The notes below the pieces were generated by a model. It did no database searches. It saw only the letters and a list, made by a program, of their open reading frames with translations, and was not told where the DNA came from. Below are positions 22,081-33,457 of a stretch of DNA of 64,000 bases, piece after piece (the stretch's first letter is position 1; every line of letters begins with the position of its first letter). A program made the translations under genes and the position numbers. Source of the DNA: Holothuria scabra (taxonomy: Eukaryota > Echinodermata > Holothuroidea > Aspidochirotida > Holothuriidae); assembly GCA_037179385.1 (NCBI GenBank), contig CM074187.1, forward strand, positions 3,844,001 through 3,908,000, in the 5' to 3' direction.

Positions 22081-24110
22081 GGGAAGGTTTAAGCAAAAAT
22101 TTAATTTTCATATGTGAAAGAAGAACCAAATCCCAAATCTACACAGTGTGGTGAAAGTTTCATTCAAATCGGACATGTATTTCTTGAGATATTGGAAAAT
22201 GAAGTCAGTAGATTTGTGTTCAAAAGTGAGTTTGAGGGCAGCAGAGCTTTTATCACTTCCTCACATTGACGAGGAATGCCTAGTTTCTCTTTGTTTTATC
22301 AGACTGTTTTGTTGACCTTGAAGTTAATAGAAATAGGACCTCCCTGTGTCGGATGCAAAGTTTGTTAAGTTCTCATGCCACTTATGCAATCACATTTTAA
22401 TAATGTGTGATTGCTGAGGAGAAAATAAGTCTGAAGTTTAAAGTAAAACAAAAGACTGTGCTCTAATGTGGGGATGTGATGTCATATGTGCTTGCTTCAA
22501 GTTCACATTTTGTTGAAAATGTGACAACTTTACATGCTCATATCTTGAGAACCACATATCAGATTTCAATGCAAATTTCACCAAAATGCAGAATGAGTAC
22601 CCCTCTAAAATACCAAATCCTGTTGTGACCTTAAACCCTTCTTTTAAGTAAGTAGAATTAAAGTAGTGCAAGATAAAAAGTACTGGCTCCTTTACAGGAA
22701 GATGTGACATTTTATCATTTTCTTTGTCGGAAAGTAATATCTCCATTAAAAAGAATAGACCAAAATCCAATTTTTGTTTGATATGTTAAAGACGGACATA
22801 TCCTAAGCACCCTGATGAAGTTTTCATTCATTTTTCATGTTCGGTTCTCGAGATATTAGCAACTGAAGTTGCACATTTCCTACAAAAGGTAAACTTAAAC
22901 CAAGCAGGTGATATGTCATGTATTCATATTGCTGGTCAATGTTTTGTTTTTTTATTTATCTTTGAGCCTGCTGTTTGATCTTGACATGGACAGCAGCAGA
23001 AATTTTAACAAGAGGGGGGCGGCAAGGTCATTCATGGATGATTGAATTGTGTACACTATCTAAGCGAGGTGCCACCATAGGTTGGCGCGGAGCGTACAGG
23101 AAAATTTTGGGCCTTACAAACCCCCAGACGGCCGGAAACGACACTTGGCGAGTGTTATAAGCTGGATGTACCCAGCCCTGAAACAGGACTTTCATGTCTG
23201 TAATTTTTAGATTTTTAGAATTTTCAATGTACAAAATTGTTGAAGGTAAGTCTGCCTCTCGGCCACGGCCTCGCACGCCTATGCACGATAAAACTTAAGG
23301 CCTATATCCGTTACCCAATTTTGAAACATACCCCCCCCCCCCTCCATATTCACCATGTATATTCCAGTTACATCCGCTCGTCGCCACTTGAGATCAGCAC
23401 GGGACCAAACCAAGACCAACGCATTCATCAATAGACGGATGCCATATGCACACTACATACCTGACAACTAGTACAAATTTGGCACAGTTTTTACAATTAC
23501 AAATTTCCAAAAGATGTCACGAATGATGGTCCCCAAATTACGATTTCACTTTTCAGCATACAATCTTCTCTTTTGCTATATTCCTGGTCAAATGTCCGCA
23601 TATTTCTCGACTAGAAACTGATGCTGTGAGTGAAGATATTTTGATGATTTATTTTATTTTTTTTTTTTATTTCAATTTTTAATTAAATTTTTCACAACTT
23701 TGATTTTCGGGGGGAAGTGCCCCCTTGCCCACCTTCCGGACGCCCATGGATCTTGAATTGATTAGGGATGCTATCTTGCCCTTAAGGAAAATTAAGTTTT
23801 TAAACTTCCATCGCTAGGAATGAACTTATGGTTACAACATATCACAGTTAAATTGTATAAATATGGTGTTAAATTTTAGAGAAAAATAACTAAACATTTC
23901 CATCAATGTGAATGCATGACATCACGTCTACTTGTTGCAAGTTCACTCTTTGTAGAAAATTAGTCAACTTCAATTCTAATATCTCGAGAACCAAACATGG
24001 GAAATGAGTAAAAATTCCCCCAGTAAGCTATGCCTAGGATATGTTTCTCTTCAAAATATCAAACATAAATTTGTTCTGGGCTTTTTTGTTTCAAGGAGCT
24101 GCACAACGTT
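22081..24110. repeat. Diverged repeat family around ATATCTCGAGAACC
   Basis: Segments at 22090-22230, 22440-22640, 22790-22910 and 23880-24110 share elements. One is a ...GTTCAC..TTGT(T)GAAAA... stretch; the others are ATATCTTGAGAACCA or ATCTCGAGAACCAAAC and GGTTTAAG-type ends. A reverse relative is at 56085-56180. Limits cannot be fixed by eye. One module copy lies at 23055-23160 and a C-run at about 23331. Confidence 0.45.
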
Positions 24111-24207
24111 CGAAATAAATTGAAATCACAACTTTTCGAATCATATTAATTCATATGACTGTATGACCAGTGGTTGAATGAGCCTGTAAACCTGGGCCGG
24201 CCACACA

Positions 24208-24301
24208 GAAGCATTGGTAAGTTGGTAGCGCTACCATGCAGCACCAATAACAGTACTAATTCAGTACTGCTGTTGGTGCTGGTAGCGCTATCAACGCTTC
24301 T
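24208..24301. repeat. Strong hairpin with 5-base loop
   Basis: The arm 24208-24257 pairs with 24263-24301 around the loop AATTC, with a ~10 base bulge in the left arm. Both arms contain GGTAGCGCTA. The flanks (CTGGGCCGGCC / GACCGGTACTGGG) continue weaker pairing, so this is probably a small hairpin MITE. Confidence 0.65.
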
Positions 24302-24799
24302 GGGCGACCGGTACTGGGCTACTGTAAAATTTTGGTACAATTACGAACTATATCCTTGGCTATTACGCATTAGTTTACACTTTATTAATAATATTTGACA
24401 TTTGTATGATAGAGAAGGCTGGGTACTTTGCCCAGGTTAAGAAAAAGGCTACTTTTATTCATGTCATATCGAATAACGTTAATTTTGGAAAATTGAAGAC
24501 CATCCTTTGGAAATGTTTGAGGGGGGGGGGGGGCAAGTGCCCCTCGTGCCCCTATGGCGAGCCACTAATGCACGTTATAAATGGTCTCGTCTGGCGCAGT
24601 CATCAAAACCAATTTTCGCTAAAGCCGGTCTTTGGCTTCAGACAGTGAACAATTATTAAGTCACGTAGTACTTGCGCACCAATGTTAAGAAAGTCGACGA
24701 GCCATAGTATACGCCAACACTAAAATGCACGATCCTACAAATGTTTTGCAAAAGTCTTGTCTGCATGAGTCCAAAAGTTTTCCCTTTCGGGGAACCAAA
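24302..24799. other. Gene-free interval with G-run end
   Basis: A 13-base G run followed by GCAAGTGCCCCTCGTGCC lies at about 24520-24555, the style of a transposon terminus. Otherwise nothing is seen. Confidence 0.35.
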
Positions 24800-25041
24800 A
24801 AGTCAACTGATTCCGAAGATATGAAACTTGTCACGGTCTACCTAAATTTATTCCGACATTCAGAGTGGATCCTATCGTAAGTGTATCTATGTCATAGTAG
24901 CCGGGTAGCCCGGATTGAATATTATCATCGGCCAGCATGAATATATTGTTTTGACCAGGTAGCCAGTGGGGGTGCTGGGGACTGGGCGATTCAGTGGGGA
25001 GGAGGGCTGGAGCCCCCAAGCCCCCTGTAGCTACACAACTG
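24800..25041 (-). mobile_element. hAT-like reverse copy B, terminal part
   Basis: Reverse complement of 7614-7850: GACATTCAGAGTGGATCC, GGGTAGCCCGGATTGAATAT and GGAGGGCTGGAGCCCCC, ending TAGCTACACAACTG at 25041. It is separated from the rest of copy B by later insertions or a rearrangement. Confidence 0.65.
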
Positions 25042-26813
25042 GGGAAAACTACACAACGGAATTGAAAAGTATACTAATGTTCCGCTTTCATGCCCCGTCA
25101 ATTACGTCTATGCCGACCGGGAAAGGTGTCTAATGGATGGGCCCCTCCCTTTTAAGTATTCTTATAAATCTAGATGTCCTTAGAGGCAATCGGTGCCACC
25201 AGGGTGTGTTACAAAGTCAACCTTTTCAAGTAAAATTTGGAATTTGGCAAAATTTGCCTTTGTTTAGGAATTAAAAAAAAATATCATCACTGAGGGGCAT
25301 TGCAGGAACAATCATTTCCATTTGAAATTTTTTGAGAAATTGTGTGTCCTTACATGCAATCTGGTGCCACATTTGCTACCTCTTGAATTAAAATCTGTAT
25401 TAGTAAAGTAGGACTAAGAACTTTTAGGATAAAAAAATGGCATCCGTTAGGAGGGGTAGGACGGGATTGCATGGCCTAACCCCCTCCCCTCCTCTTCGTA
25501 CAACACTCGCCCTTCCGATCCTGCTCAGCTGCCAAGCAAGGCCGGATTGGCACCAGAGACACTTCTTGTCACTGGAAGATGGACGTACAAGCTTTGGACA
25601 GAATAATAGAAGGCATTGTTTTTTACCTCCTTTGAACAAGCACAGGCAGACAGGGACAACTATTGTTGCCCCACTTGCTGCTCTCTACACATCCTCTGTA
25701 TACTGTATTGACCCTTCCGTTTCATATCTCATGCTGCCGTACAGGCAAAGCAAGCAACCTGAGATAAGCATACCGCATACTTGATTTCCCGCGCTTTTGT
25801 TCCCAGCTGGTAAACCGTGAAATGGAATGTGTAAGGGACGTTAACCTCAGGACTTTTCCAAACTTTCTCGAGGAGAGGTGTAGTAGTTTCCGTTTCCGGT
25901 TTAAAATAAGAAACAATTCTCCAGATTTGCAAAAGCAATAATTTTGATCATCTTTAGAATGATATTAAATTATTTTTGGCTTACAAAGACTTCCATATAC
26001 ATCCATGCCTAACAAGTACTAACTAATTTTTTAAAGTTTGGCAATCTGAGGACCCCTAAGTTATTATAGTTGAGGAGCCCGTGGGAAAGAGCAAGGAATG
26101 CTGTAGCAGCGTTAGTTCTTTCTGCTAGTACTACAGTGTACGTTTGTACGTTCAGTGCATGTGTACCATGCATCAAAGCATTAAGTGTTTGATGGCGGGA
26201 ATAGCGCGAATCATACAACTTGCGCACGGTAAGATACTAAGATCTGGAAGAGGTAAACCCGTCATAATATTGTACACAATAAACATGTTGCCTATACTAT
26301 AAGCTAGCTAGCCTAGGTAGGTAGGTGTTGAAAAGAGTTGCGAGCCAGCCGGCCATGTGTTTGCACATTCTTAATCTTAATGCAGCGACGCCTGGCATCA
26401 CATACATCGGGCCTGGCTTAGGTAAGGTCGCGCATCAATTATCATGGATTGCCTTACTTTGCGTTCATCAGAAGCCCAGCATTCGTCCAGAGTCCAACAG
26501 TTAGACTACTTTGAAACTGTACCGTAGTTTATGCAGATCGACTCGATCGAGTTCACGTTAGGGTCAGGTAAGTACGGCTAGGCTAAGGCCTAACGTTAGG
26601 CCCTACTCCCTAGCCTACTCTAGTCAAACTTGTTAACGTTAGGCCTTATAAACGGTCAATGGTTCAGTACGAATGTTGTTCGGGGTTCTTCCCAATCCCA
26701 GATCTTGCCGGTTTGCATTCGGTTGTTCCATGAATGTTATTCATGAATTTGAATCTTAGCTTCATACTGTTGTAACTTAGGCCTAGCCTAGGCCCTATAA
26801 AGCCTAGCCATAG
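25042..26813. other. Gene-free interval
   Basis: An open frame of 115 codons (25437-25784) and others on the reverse strand have no recognisable domain. CTAGCTAGCCTAGGTAGGTAGG at about 26304 is a local low-complexity patch. CpG density rises modestly between 26340 and 26650. Confidence 0.5.
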
Positions 26814-27118
26814 ATTTTCATCATCCCAAACAGTTCCAATTCTCCCAACGTTCTTACTTCTAGCCCCTCCCACATTTATCTAAAACTCATCTTTATCCAG
26901 ACACAATCCTTGTTTATTGCTTCATGGCTTGTCCCAGTAGCCACACAAGTCCATAATGTGTAACGTTAGCCTAATCAAGAATCTCGCAGTGCCCTTGCTG
27001 TGTAATTTAGCAGTGATGCATTGTTTGAATGTGATGCCAATCAAAGAGCTGTACCAATTGAGAGTTTTGATATATGTGTACTGAAACTGCAGTTTAGGGT
27101 GACGAATGACTGCCTTTA
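26814..27118 (+). mobile_element. 300 bp MITE (family G), copy 2
   Basis: Diverged copy: CATCCCAAACAGTTCCAATT at the left; GCAGTTTAGGGTGACGAATG and CCTTTAA at the right. It abuts copy 3. Confidence 0.6.
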
Positions 27119-27437
27119 AGTTAAAGGACCAGTTCTCTCACCCCAACCAGTACAACTACAAATTCTCCTAGGCCTAACCGTCTTAATTCAGCCTCATCCA
27201 GATACAATCTCAGTTTATTGCTTCTAGCCTAGCCTATGTGAGTATAGAAAAACTCAATTTATATGGGCCTAACGTTAATCAAAACACTCTCAGTACCATC
27301 CATTCTGTGTAGGCCTAACAGTATCTTTGGTACTCTGCATTGTTTGAATTAGCTGTCAATCAAAGAGCTGAGCCAATTGAGAATTTCGGTACTTGGGTTC
27401 CAAAATTGCAGTTTGGGGTGAGACGTTTGGCCCTTTA
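27119..27437 (+). mobile_element. 300 bp MITE (family G), copy 3
   Basis: Best-preserved copy: TTAAAGGACCAGTTCTCTCA then CCCCAACCAG on the left, and GCAGTTTGGGGTGAGACG then TTTGGCCCTTTA on the right. Confidence 0.75.
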
Positions 27438-28618
27438 CCCAAGGCTAGCCTAGGGCCTAATGTTAGGCCTAGGGTAAATGAGGGGGTTTTCAGCACCCTG
27501 GTCAGTTAAACGCTCTATGAACCTGAGGCTTTGCATGAAATCAGGTTTGTACTAACATTAAGCCTAACGTTATAGATAATTTTATTTCCTTTTACCCCTG
27601 TATGCAAATAGGCCTAGGTTAAATTTATTCTCATTTGTGATGAAAAATCCACAAGAAGTGTGGGTTACCTATGTCACTTTTATTGAATTTTGGGCATCTT
27701 AAATTCAGAGATAAGAAATCACTAGGCCTATTTACATTAGGGTTGTTGCACTAAAAATACAACTACACGAAAAATATCAAACTTCAAGAATTTGACAGAT
27801 TCACATTGTTAGGTACTCTTTTCTAAGCAACCATTCCAAATTTTATCAAAATCTGACCAGTACTTTTCAAAATATAGCTGATTTTATGTCTCCATAATCC
27901 TTACAATTTCTCCAAATTGCCATATGCTTCAGTGTTACGATCTGCCTGCAAAAGTTGGTCAAAAACAACATCGTAACTGCTCACTCAGACGCTTTGATTA
28001 TTCATCACTGTGTTACGTACACCAGATGTGCTGGCATGAATATGCAACGTTACTGGGCAAGACACTCAGTGATCACGCGTCCGTGTCATGATAGCTTGCA
28101 TTCTGTGCACGTAACATGCATTAACAAGTTGCACATAGCCTGCTTACACACAGTCTATGCTATAGCAATCCGTACACGTGCTTACACACATGTACACAAG
28201 TACGTAATTTCCTAACCGTACTTCGGCATTGCACGTACAGGTATATATGCACAATATGATACTGCAACAGAAAGTGTAACATGACACTCCAAAATTGAAA
28301 TGCTTCGAATATTTAAACTACCAAGTGTTTTGGTAACTCTACTACCTGGCAAACATGAAATAAAAAAGCACAAGATAACTAAGCTTCAGACAGTTGAGAA
28401 AATTACAACTGAAATGTATGGTCCAGATTAACTCTGCAAGAATGATGTACGTAACATGGTGTCTTTCCTGAAACTCTCACTCTGTGATTTCCTGCCTGAA
28501 TGTAACCATGTGTCTTAGATTTAATGTTGAGGTCATACTAACTTCATATATCCCCATCAACCTTCAGGAAAAGTGTGCAATATTCAGAAATAATGCAACA
28601 TGATCATTGTGACAAATT
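27438..28618. other. Gene-free interval
   Basis: No gene. Between 27930 and 28250 the DNA is rich in ACGTAC/GTTACG words; an 86-codon frame (27955-28215) follows from these and is not convincing. Confidence 0.5.
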
Positions 28619-29600
28619 GACACTGTTACGAACATCATCCACATAACTTGAACATTCTTTATGCAGCTTTGAAAGGACTAGGAAATAGGATTGAACCAGC
28701 TCAGTTTGAGCACACTATTCTGATCTTACTGAGGACAGCAATGGGTGCCACCAAATAATGGAACTTAGAAAGTTTTTCCCAAAAGTATTCCAGTATTGAT
28801 GATTTTCGTAACAAGACACCATACATACTTTGCCATCGCTTAGTGATCTCAAGTTGCTAATTTTGGAGGATGTTGGTGTGGCTTGACATCTGCTCTGTAT
28901 TTAGCAATGATACTGAGGTCATTCTAAACTCAAATATCCCCATCAAGTCCATCAACCTTGGAAAATCACATGCAAGATTCATTTATGGTACAATATGATC
29001 ACTGTGACAATTTGACACTGTTACGAACATCACTCACATAACTTAAACATTCTTTAAGCATTACTGAAATGAGTAACAATTGGAAGTAACCAACTCAGTT
29101 ATTGAAGGAAGCAGTGGGTGTCTCAAAATAAATGAGTTTTATTTGAATTTTTTCAACAATATTCCAAAATGAATGATGATCGTAACAAGACACAATGCTC
29201 CAATTTTCAGTTGACACCACAAACAAAGCCCCTCGTATATCCCATACAAGGCTATCAAGCATCAAGTTTCCAATGTTATTCAGGAGTCCACAATAGGTGG
29301 TGCAATATCAAAAATATGTATACCCCCTCTGTCGCTTTGTGGAGGAGTTTGAGTGGCATTGCAATAGGTGATGATGTTCATAACAGACTTCACACAGTTA
29401 CGAACATCATCAAGAAACTTCCTGCATTGCAAAATATGCATACTTCTCAAGAATATTTGTTCCACTGTTTAAGTAGTTGGAGTGGTTGCTATTCAGTCAA
29501 TACCTGTTTGAATGGAATTGATCTTATTTTCATGGATATTTTGTGGCTGCTTATGTTCGTAACACACTTGACACCACAAGTTACGAACATCATCATATTT
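28619..29600. repeat. Array of palindrome-ended units (GTTACGAACATCATC)
   Basis: Units at 28619-28819 and 29014-29193 start GACACTGTTACGAACATC and end GATGATTTTCGTAACAAGAC or GATGATCGTAACAAGACAC, i.e. inverted ends. A further unit spans about 29397-29563. Junctions between units form hairpins: 29370-29384 with 29397-29411 (14 of 15 paired, 12-base loop) and 29553-29563 with 29580-29590 (perfect, 16-base loop). The 160-codon forward frame at 29169-29651 lies across this array and is not a believable gene. Confidence 0.7.
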
Positions 29601-30235
29601 TTGGTGGTCTGTATTTTTTTCCTCTCTGTGTTCGCATGTCTAGTCATTTGATATAAGGTAGAGACATGTCTTGTCTGTAGATTTGAATTAGAAGCAGTCT
29701 GAATTTTGACAATTTTAAAGCAGGGGCATGGGTCCAAGTTGGATGGTCATTTCATGTACACAATTTGGTGTCTTATTTTACTGCATTTTTCTTCGAAAAG
29801 TGGGGATAAAAAATAAGTCACATAGCCTTATGTCATAATGTTATCTTATGTATCTCTCATATACATCTATTCCAAGAATCAACAATAGATTGCTGGTTGT
29901 GACAGCTGCAGTGATATTTAAAGGTTGCTCTATAGTGATGGGGTGGAATCTCTGCAGTATCATATTTGTGCATATATACAATGCAGTACTGTATGTAAGC
30001 ATATTGGCGGGAAATCCCTTGTTGCTAAGTTGAACAATGGGCTCATACATAAACATATCAATGTCGGCTCAGTATAAAAGATGTAGGCGGGGATCAATGG
30101 GCTGTTTCATTTAAATCGAGCGTGCATCGGGCTGAGCAAAAAGTCATTTTTTTTTCTTCGGAAATGGAAAGATCACAAAAAACGCTACAAAATGATACCT
30201 GGAAGCAATTGCGGATTTTTCTGGAACCCATTGTA
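29601..30235. other. Gene-free interval
   Basis: Nothing recognisable; TATAAAAG at about 30074 has no following frame. Confidence 0.5.
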
Positions 30236-30374
30236 ATCATGTCACCAATGTTTTAAGCCCAAAAATGGTAAAGAAATATTTTTGGCGATCGCTTCCCTCC
30301 ATTATCATGTAGAGTTCCTTTTCTTCTTTCTAACGATATATAGGTTGTAGGGGTCAAAGGTTCAGCCCCAATGC
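30236..30374 (+). repeat. Dispersed 140 bp repeat, copy 1
   Basis: About 90 percent similar by eye to 39830-39964: shared TCATGTCACCAATGTTTTAA and GTTCAGCCCCAATGCA. Confidence 0.75.
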
Positions 30375-30749
30375 ACGATCAAGTCAAAGATGGTGGTGTG
30401 TGTGGCATTTTACGTGTGACCAAAACACACTTTTGACTGTCACCGTTGCAACGATACTTCAAAGGGATCTTTAGATACTGTAACATATTTTTTCTTCTTT
30501 TTGTTTTAAAGCTTATTTGGTGAAATATTATGGTAGAAATATGTCTTTGGTGTACTAATTTTACAGTGGAGGCTAAATTTTGACAATTTTGAGTGTTGTA
30601 AATTCAGTTTTTAACACACTGTTTTAGCGACGTCTTGTTTTGGTGTGAGTAGTTCGGCGAGAATTTTGGAGAAAAATTCTGTGTGGGTGCGACAACCCTA
30701 TTTACATGTATAGCCTAGGGTCTAAGAGAATTTTCATTATCTCTGTGAC
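30375..30749. other. Gene-free interval
   Basis: Nothing recognisable; ends in the 8 bp target duplication TCTGTGAC (30742-30749). Confidence 0.5.
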
Positions 30750-32381
30750 TAGTGTTCGACCGATTATGCTATAATCGGTGTTCGACCGATTATGCTATAA
30801 TCGGTAATACCCAATTACCGATTATTTAATTTAACAATCGGCCCAATGCCGATTACCGATCACTGATTATTAGAAAGAGGGAAGTCACGTGTTTGTCACT
30901 TAAGTACGTGCCCCTTGCTTCGTGCATATTGTATAACCATAACTAGTTCAGGATGGAAAATTTTGGGAATAGTTCTGTTCGTTTCATGAACAGGATATCA
31001 TTTTTGTAGGTGAAATATTTTAACTTCAAAAGTGGAGATATCAACCCTTAATTCTGTACAATTGTTTGCAGTCGATGTCACATGCCGTTTGATAATTTAG
31101 CTGAAAGGCCAACATCATGCTCTGTCTTGTTTTCATCCCCCAATCATGTCGGAACATTGCTTTCCTTTACTTTACTGGGTTGTAGTTTCGTTAATGTACT
31201 GTAGCTACTCTCCCGCTTTAACGAACCCCATGTAAAGCAATCATCATAATCTTAGCAGTTCTGGGCACCTGTATAACGTATCTTATGGTTCCTTTCCGAT
31301 ATAAATATCCCCGTATACTTTTAGCAGTTCTCATCCAAAACTTCCGTCTTGTTTAAAAAGAATCTGCAACTGAAATGCACGTAAATCCGATCCCCGAAAA
31401 ATCCACGTACGCACGAGATTTGTGATGCCGTTTGTAGGTGAATTTAGCACGGGGGTCGCCCGGCTTTGCTAGCCGGCATTAAAAGCACGATGGTCGTAAC
31501 ACAAACTCAATGGGAAAATTTGTCTCGAGAGCGAGTATTTTCACACACTAAATCACATAGGCGAAGGCGCGTGTTTTGATTGGCTGCCTAGAATCAACGC
31601 AATTGTACCAATCACGAAGCAGGGGCCAATTTGAATTTTGCAATCGATCTTTTGCATATGATGTCACCGAGCAAAATATGATGCTTTGTTTGGCGGTAAA
31701 AACGGACACGCTCGCAAGTCCAGTGCATGCGTGGGCCAAGAAGTTTGCTGCAAGAGACCACGTGCATTACTGTTTTCGTTTGGAATGACGTCGTATGACA
31801 ATATCGCAGAAGTCCTACCGTAAATAACATTACGGAAGGAATGCTGGGAATGACTTAATTTATGCAAGGTAATAACCACCGAACTTCACAAGATTCTAAG
31901 TGCTACGTGTACAAAACGTGCACAGATATGCATGCAAAGCTTGGGGGGCTCGGCGAAACACTGCAGCTAGATAGTCTGTACTATGTGTTTTGTGCAGAAC
32001 AGTTTGTACAGCAACTTACATAGCGCTTTCTGCGAGACAGCAAGAATAAACCTTGAAAGCACTTCTAAATCGAATTCCAAGTAATACTACCGGGTTATAG
32101 CGGAAAACATCAAACATCATTCCCATGGCAGGGGTAAAATGTATACGTTTGTGATTATCAATGCATCCCGTTTTGGCGGGAAGTTAAAGGATTGAGTATT
32201 TAGGGGAATTTTAACAAAATTAAGAGCAAGTTTCAAGTAAATTTAGCCCTTTTTTCCAGTTTGCAAATAATCGGTGGTGGTGATCGGTTGAATGGCGGAA
32301 TTTTACCGTTGCCGATTATTTACCGATAACGCAATAATCGGCCCGATGCCGATTACCTAACAGATGATCGGTCGAACACTA
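30750..32381 (+). mobile_element. Non-autonomous hAT element (family E), complete copy
   Basis: Both ends read TAGTGTTCGACCGAT in inverted orientation and are flanked by a perfect 8 bp duplication TCTGTGAC (30742-30749 and 32382-32389), which fits hAT. A 26 bp unit of the left end is doubled. The 1.63 kb interior has no transposase. Related copies lie at 33458-34745 (reverse), 37826-38960 (reverse), 47600-48170 (reverse, old) and 50607-52465 (forward). Confidence 0.88.
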
Positions 32382-32389
32382 TCTGTGAC

Positions 32390-33457
32390 TAAATTTACAA
32401 ATTATTGTCACTAATTTTTCATCTAAAATTTGTAACTGCTCAGGTGTTTTTTTCTTAATTTCTGGGGTTGGAGTGCAGGGTGCTGAAAAGTGGAAACTAG
32501 GGCTGCAGGGTTTTCCCTGGGGCCCCCCCCCCCACGATGTTCAAGCTCCAAAATCAAGGAGGCCGAGACGTTCAAAAAACAGCCGTGATGTTCAAAATCG
32601 CTGCCAGCTAGCCTCCATAATTTTTCTTCTTTCTGTCAACGATTGCTGTTGTTGTTAATACAATAAATGACAAAACGATTGACTTTTATGTAAAACTGCT
32701 ACTAACTTTTTAACTTCCATGCCGTGACATACCACTGTAGTGCGAGTGGGAGCTCTGTATGTACAGTATAGCCCATAGGGGCTACTACTGAACAAGTAAT
32801 AACACTATTATTAACTAGCCTGCACTTGCCCTCGTAGGCTCCTATCAAGAAACTGTTGTGCTCACTCCTGAGCGCAGTAGCTACGTGGCACAACACACGA
32901 CTTGCACGACCAAAACACAAACGCCCGTTTTTGCAGGTTAGAGGCAGGGTTAATGTCTTAAATTTGGGAAATAACCAATCAAATGAACGCACCATGTCAT
33001 TGTATCTTTACGATAAAATCCCACATATTTCCTCTTCGTTCTTAAAACTTACGCCACAATTCAGAAAATCGGAAAATGAAGTTGTGCGGAAGCACACTGC
33101 AGTCTCTGAACTCTCTGAACTGTTTTGCCAGACTTCAACAAAAGTTTGGGAAACTTGATCGTAGCACAAATGCAATGGGAGTATTAGAATTCTATGCGAA
33201 GACGGTTGGTTTCTACACGTTATTCCTACACGGTTAAACTGCATTGACGATGTCGCGAGTGTGATTGGCTGATTAAAAGCAATAACGAACCAATCACGAT
33301 GTTTCTTACGTAGAGGTAACTTAAAATAAGTGCAATGGACCTTAGGTGTATGATGTCATAGAACCCTTGTTTTCCCACCATGTTTACATAAAAAGATCGG
33401 TACGCACACAATCTGTGATTGCTTGCAGCCACGTGCTCCAATGCTTTTATAAATTCT
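32390..33457. other. Gene-free interval with possible old family E remnant
   Basis: A C-run is at about 32522. From about 33170 to 33440, strings such as GTGTGATTGGCTGATTAAAA, CCAATCACGATG and TATGATGTCAT echo the middle of family E, but divergence is high. Confidence 0.35.

Larger units (their letters stand above)
26560..27610. repeat. Cluster of AGGCCT / CTAACGTTAG motifs
   Basis: Variants of GCCTAACGTTAGGC, TAGGCCTA and CTAGCCTAGG recur more than a dozen times, inside and between two MITE copies. A small second patch is at 44780-44812. Confidence 0.6.

Noticed and set aside
26560..27610. Telomeric repeat tract
   Set aside because: The words are AGGCCTA/CTAACGTTAG and irregular, not tandem TTAGGG.
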